Source of the DNA: Metallibacterium scheffleri
GTDB taxonomy: Bacteria; Pseudomonadota; Gammaproteobacteria; Xanthomonadales; Rhodanobacteraceae
Length of the DNA stretch: 64,000 nucleotides
NCBI RefSeq assembly: GCF_002077135.1
Contig: NZ_LDOS01000002.1
Span: 1,178,001 to 1,242,000, forward strand
Direction of reading: 5' to 3'
Part shown: in pieces, positions 63,482-64,000 of the stretch
Layout: every line of letters begins with the position of its first letter
Position numbering within the stretch: position 1 is the first letter of the stretch
Notes under the pieces: model-generated
Database searches by the model: none
Seen by the model: only the letters and a program-made list of their open reading frames with translations
What the model was told of the DNA's origin: nothing
Program-made: the position numbers and the translations under genes

Positions 63482-64000
63482 GGGATAGCCTCTGCGCCAG
63501 GAATGATATCCGCGGCCAATCTTACGGTTTCGGCAAGTTGCGCGGCGAGCTGATCGACCATGCGCGCATCGCGCGCCTCGACCGTCACGCGCACCAGCGG
63601 CTCGGTGCCCGAGGCGCGCAGAACCACGCGTCCCTGCCCGGCCAGCGCGTGTTCGGTGGCAACCAGCGCGGCACGCACCGCAGGCGTCGCCAACAGCGCG
63701 TCGGCGGGCGCGCTGACGCGCAGATTGATGGTGCGCTGTGGCCACCGGTCCAGATCGGCGCAGGCCTGCTGCAAGGTCTGCCCGCTGCGCGCCAGCGCCT
63801 CCAGCACCGCCAGCGCGGTGACGATGCCGTCGCCGGCGCCCGCGCGATCCAGGCACAGCAAATGGCCGGACGCTTCACCGCCGAGCATCCCGCCATGTTC
63901 GCGCAATGCACGGCGCACATGGCGGTCGCCGACATTGGCGCGCACGAATGGCACTCCCAGTGCGGTGATCGCACGCACCAGCGCCTCGTTGCTCATCAGC
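63478..64000 (-). CDS. glmM: Phosphoglucosamine mutase, C-terminal part (cut by window edge)
   Basis: The last ~174 residues of GlmM, which makes glucosamine 1-phosphate for the cell wall. The sugar-binding loop GGEASGHLLCLDRAGAGDGI and the phosphate-binding loop LRASGTEPLVRVTVE are visible. The active-site Ser and metal loop lie beyond the window. The frame remains open to position 64000. Confidence 0.95.
   Translation of the reverse strand, partial: LMSNEALVRAITALGVPFVRANVGDRHVRRALREHGGMLGGEASGHLLCLDRAGAGDGIVTALAVLEALARSGQTLQQACADLDRWPQRTINLRVSAPADALLATPAVRAALVATEHALAGQGRVVLRASGTEPLVRVTVEARDARMVDQLAAQLAETVRLAADIIPGAEAIP

Overview
The window reads as a high-GC gammaproteobacterial chromosome, most likely Xanthomonadales (Rhodanobacteraceae/Lysobacteraceae-like). 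The frame is glmM - 2OG oxygenase - SDR - tpiA - secG - tRNA-Leu - nuoABCDEFGHIJKLMN on the right and tRNA-fMet - rimP - nusA - infB on the left. That order is typical of Xanthomonadales. Here it is split by about 42 kb of accessory DNA. Taxonomy is inferred from gene order and composition only.

Left core (1-3271): infB (partial), nusA and rimP on the minus strand, preceded by an initiator tRNA-fMet with its own promoter and an intrinsic terminator. Right core (45504-64000): the complete 14-gene complex I operon on the minus strand, with abutting or overlapping genes, preceded by tRNA-Leu(GAG), secG and tpiA. A divergent SDR gene, a 2OG-Fe(II) oxygenase and the 3' end of glmM follow. An S10 peptidase and a secreted beta-propeller protein (40023-45069) lie between the island and nuoN.

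Island (about 3185-38530, plus a remnant to 39809): it sits at tRNA-fMet. A ~690-bp direct repeat (3185-3877 and 38530-39220) starts in the anticodon loop and contains the 5' half of the tRNA, its promoter, a divergent Cro/CI-type regulator and the start of an excisionase-like gene. The left copy continues into an ordinary tyrosine integrase and a translationally coupled OB-HD protein. The right copy is cut by a 151-bp MITE and an IS3 remnant, so it is the stump of a second, tandem element.

The island interior is a mosaic of defence-type cargo. It holds a PLD-family nuclease, a two-AAA+ Clp/FtsH-like fused metalloprotease, a metallophosphoesterase, a zeta-type toxin, an SbcD-SbcC-helicase operon with a truncated helicase, and PrlF-YhaV. 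Two very large proteins (about 1,690 and 1,840 aa) carry a complete tyrosine-recombinase active site (R-K-H-R-H-Y) near the C-terminus. Two further 3'-terminal fragments of the same gene family lie deeper in the island. All four copies have the same orientation, all end at the stop codon, and different cargo follows each one. This suggests that the 3' end of the giant recombinase gene serves as a repeated insertion site, which is the most unusual feature of the window.

Three copies of a 151-bp MITE, several IS remnants (IS3, IS5 and ISL3 types) and truncated genes show that the island is actively decaying and rearranging.
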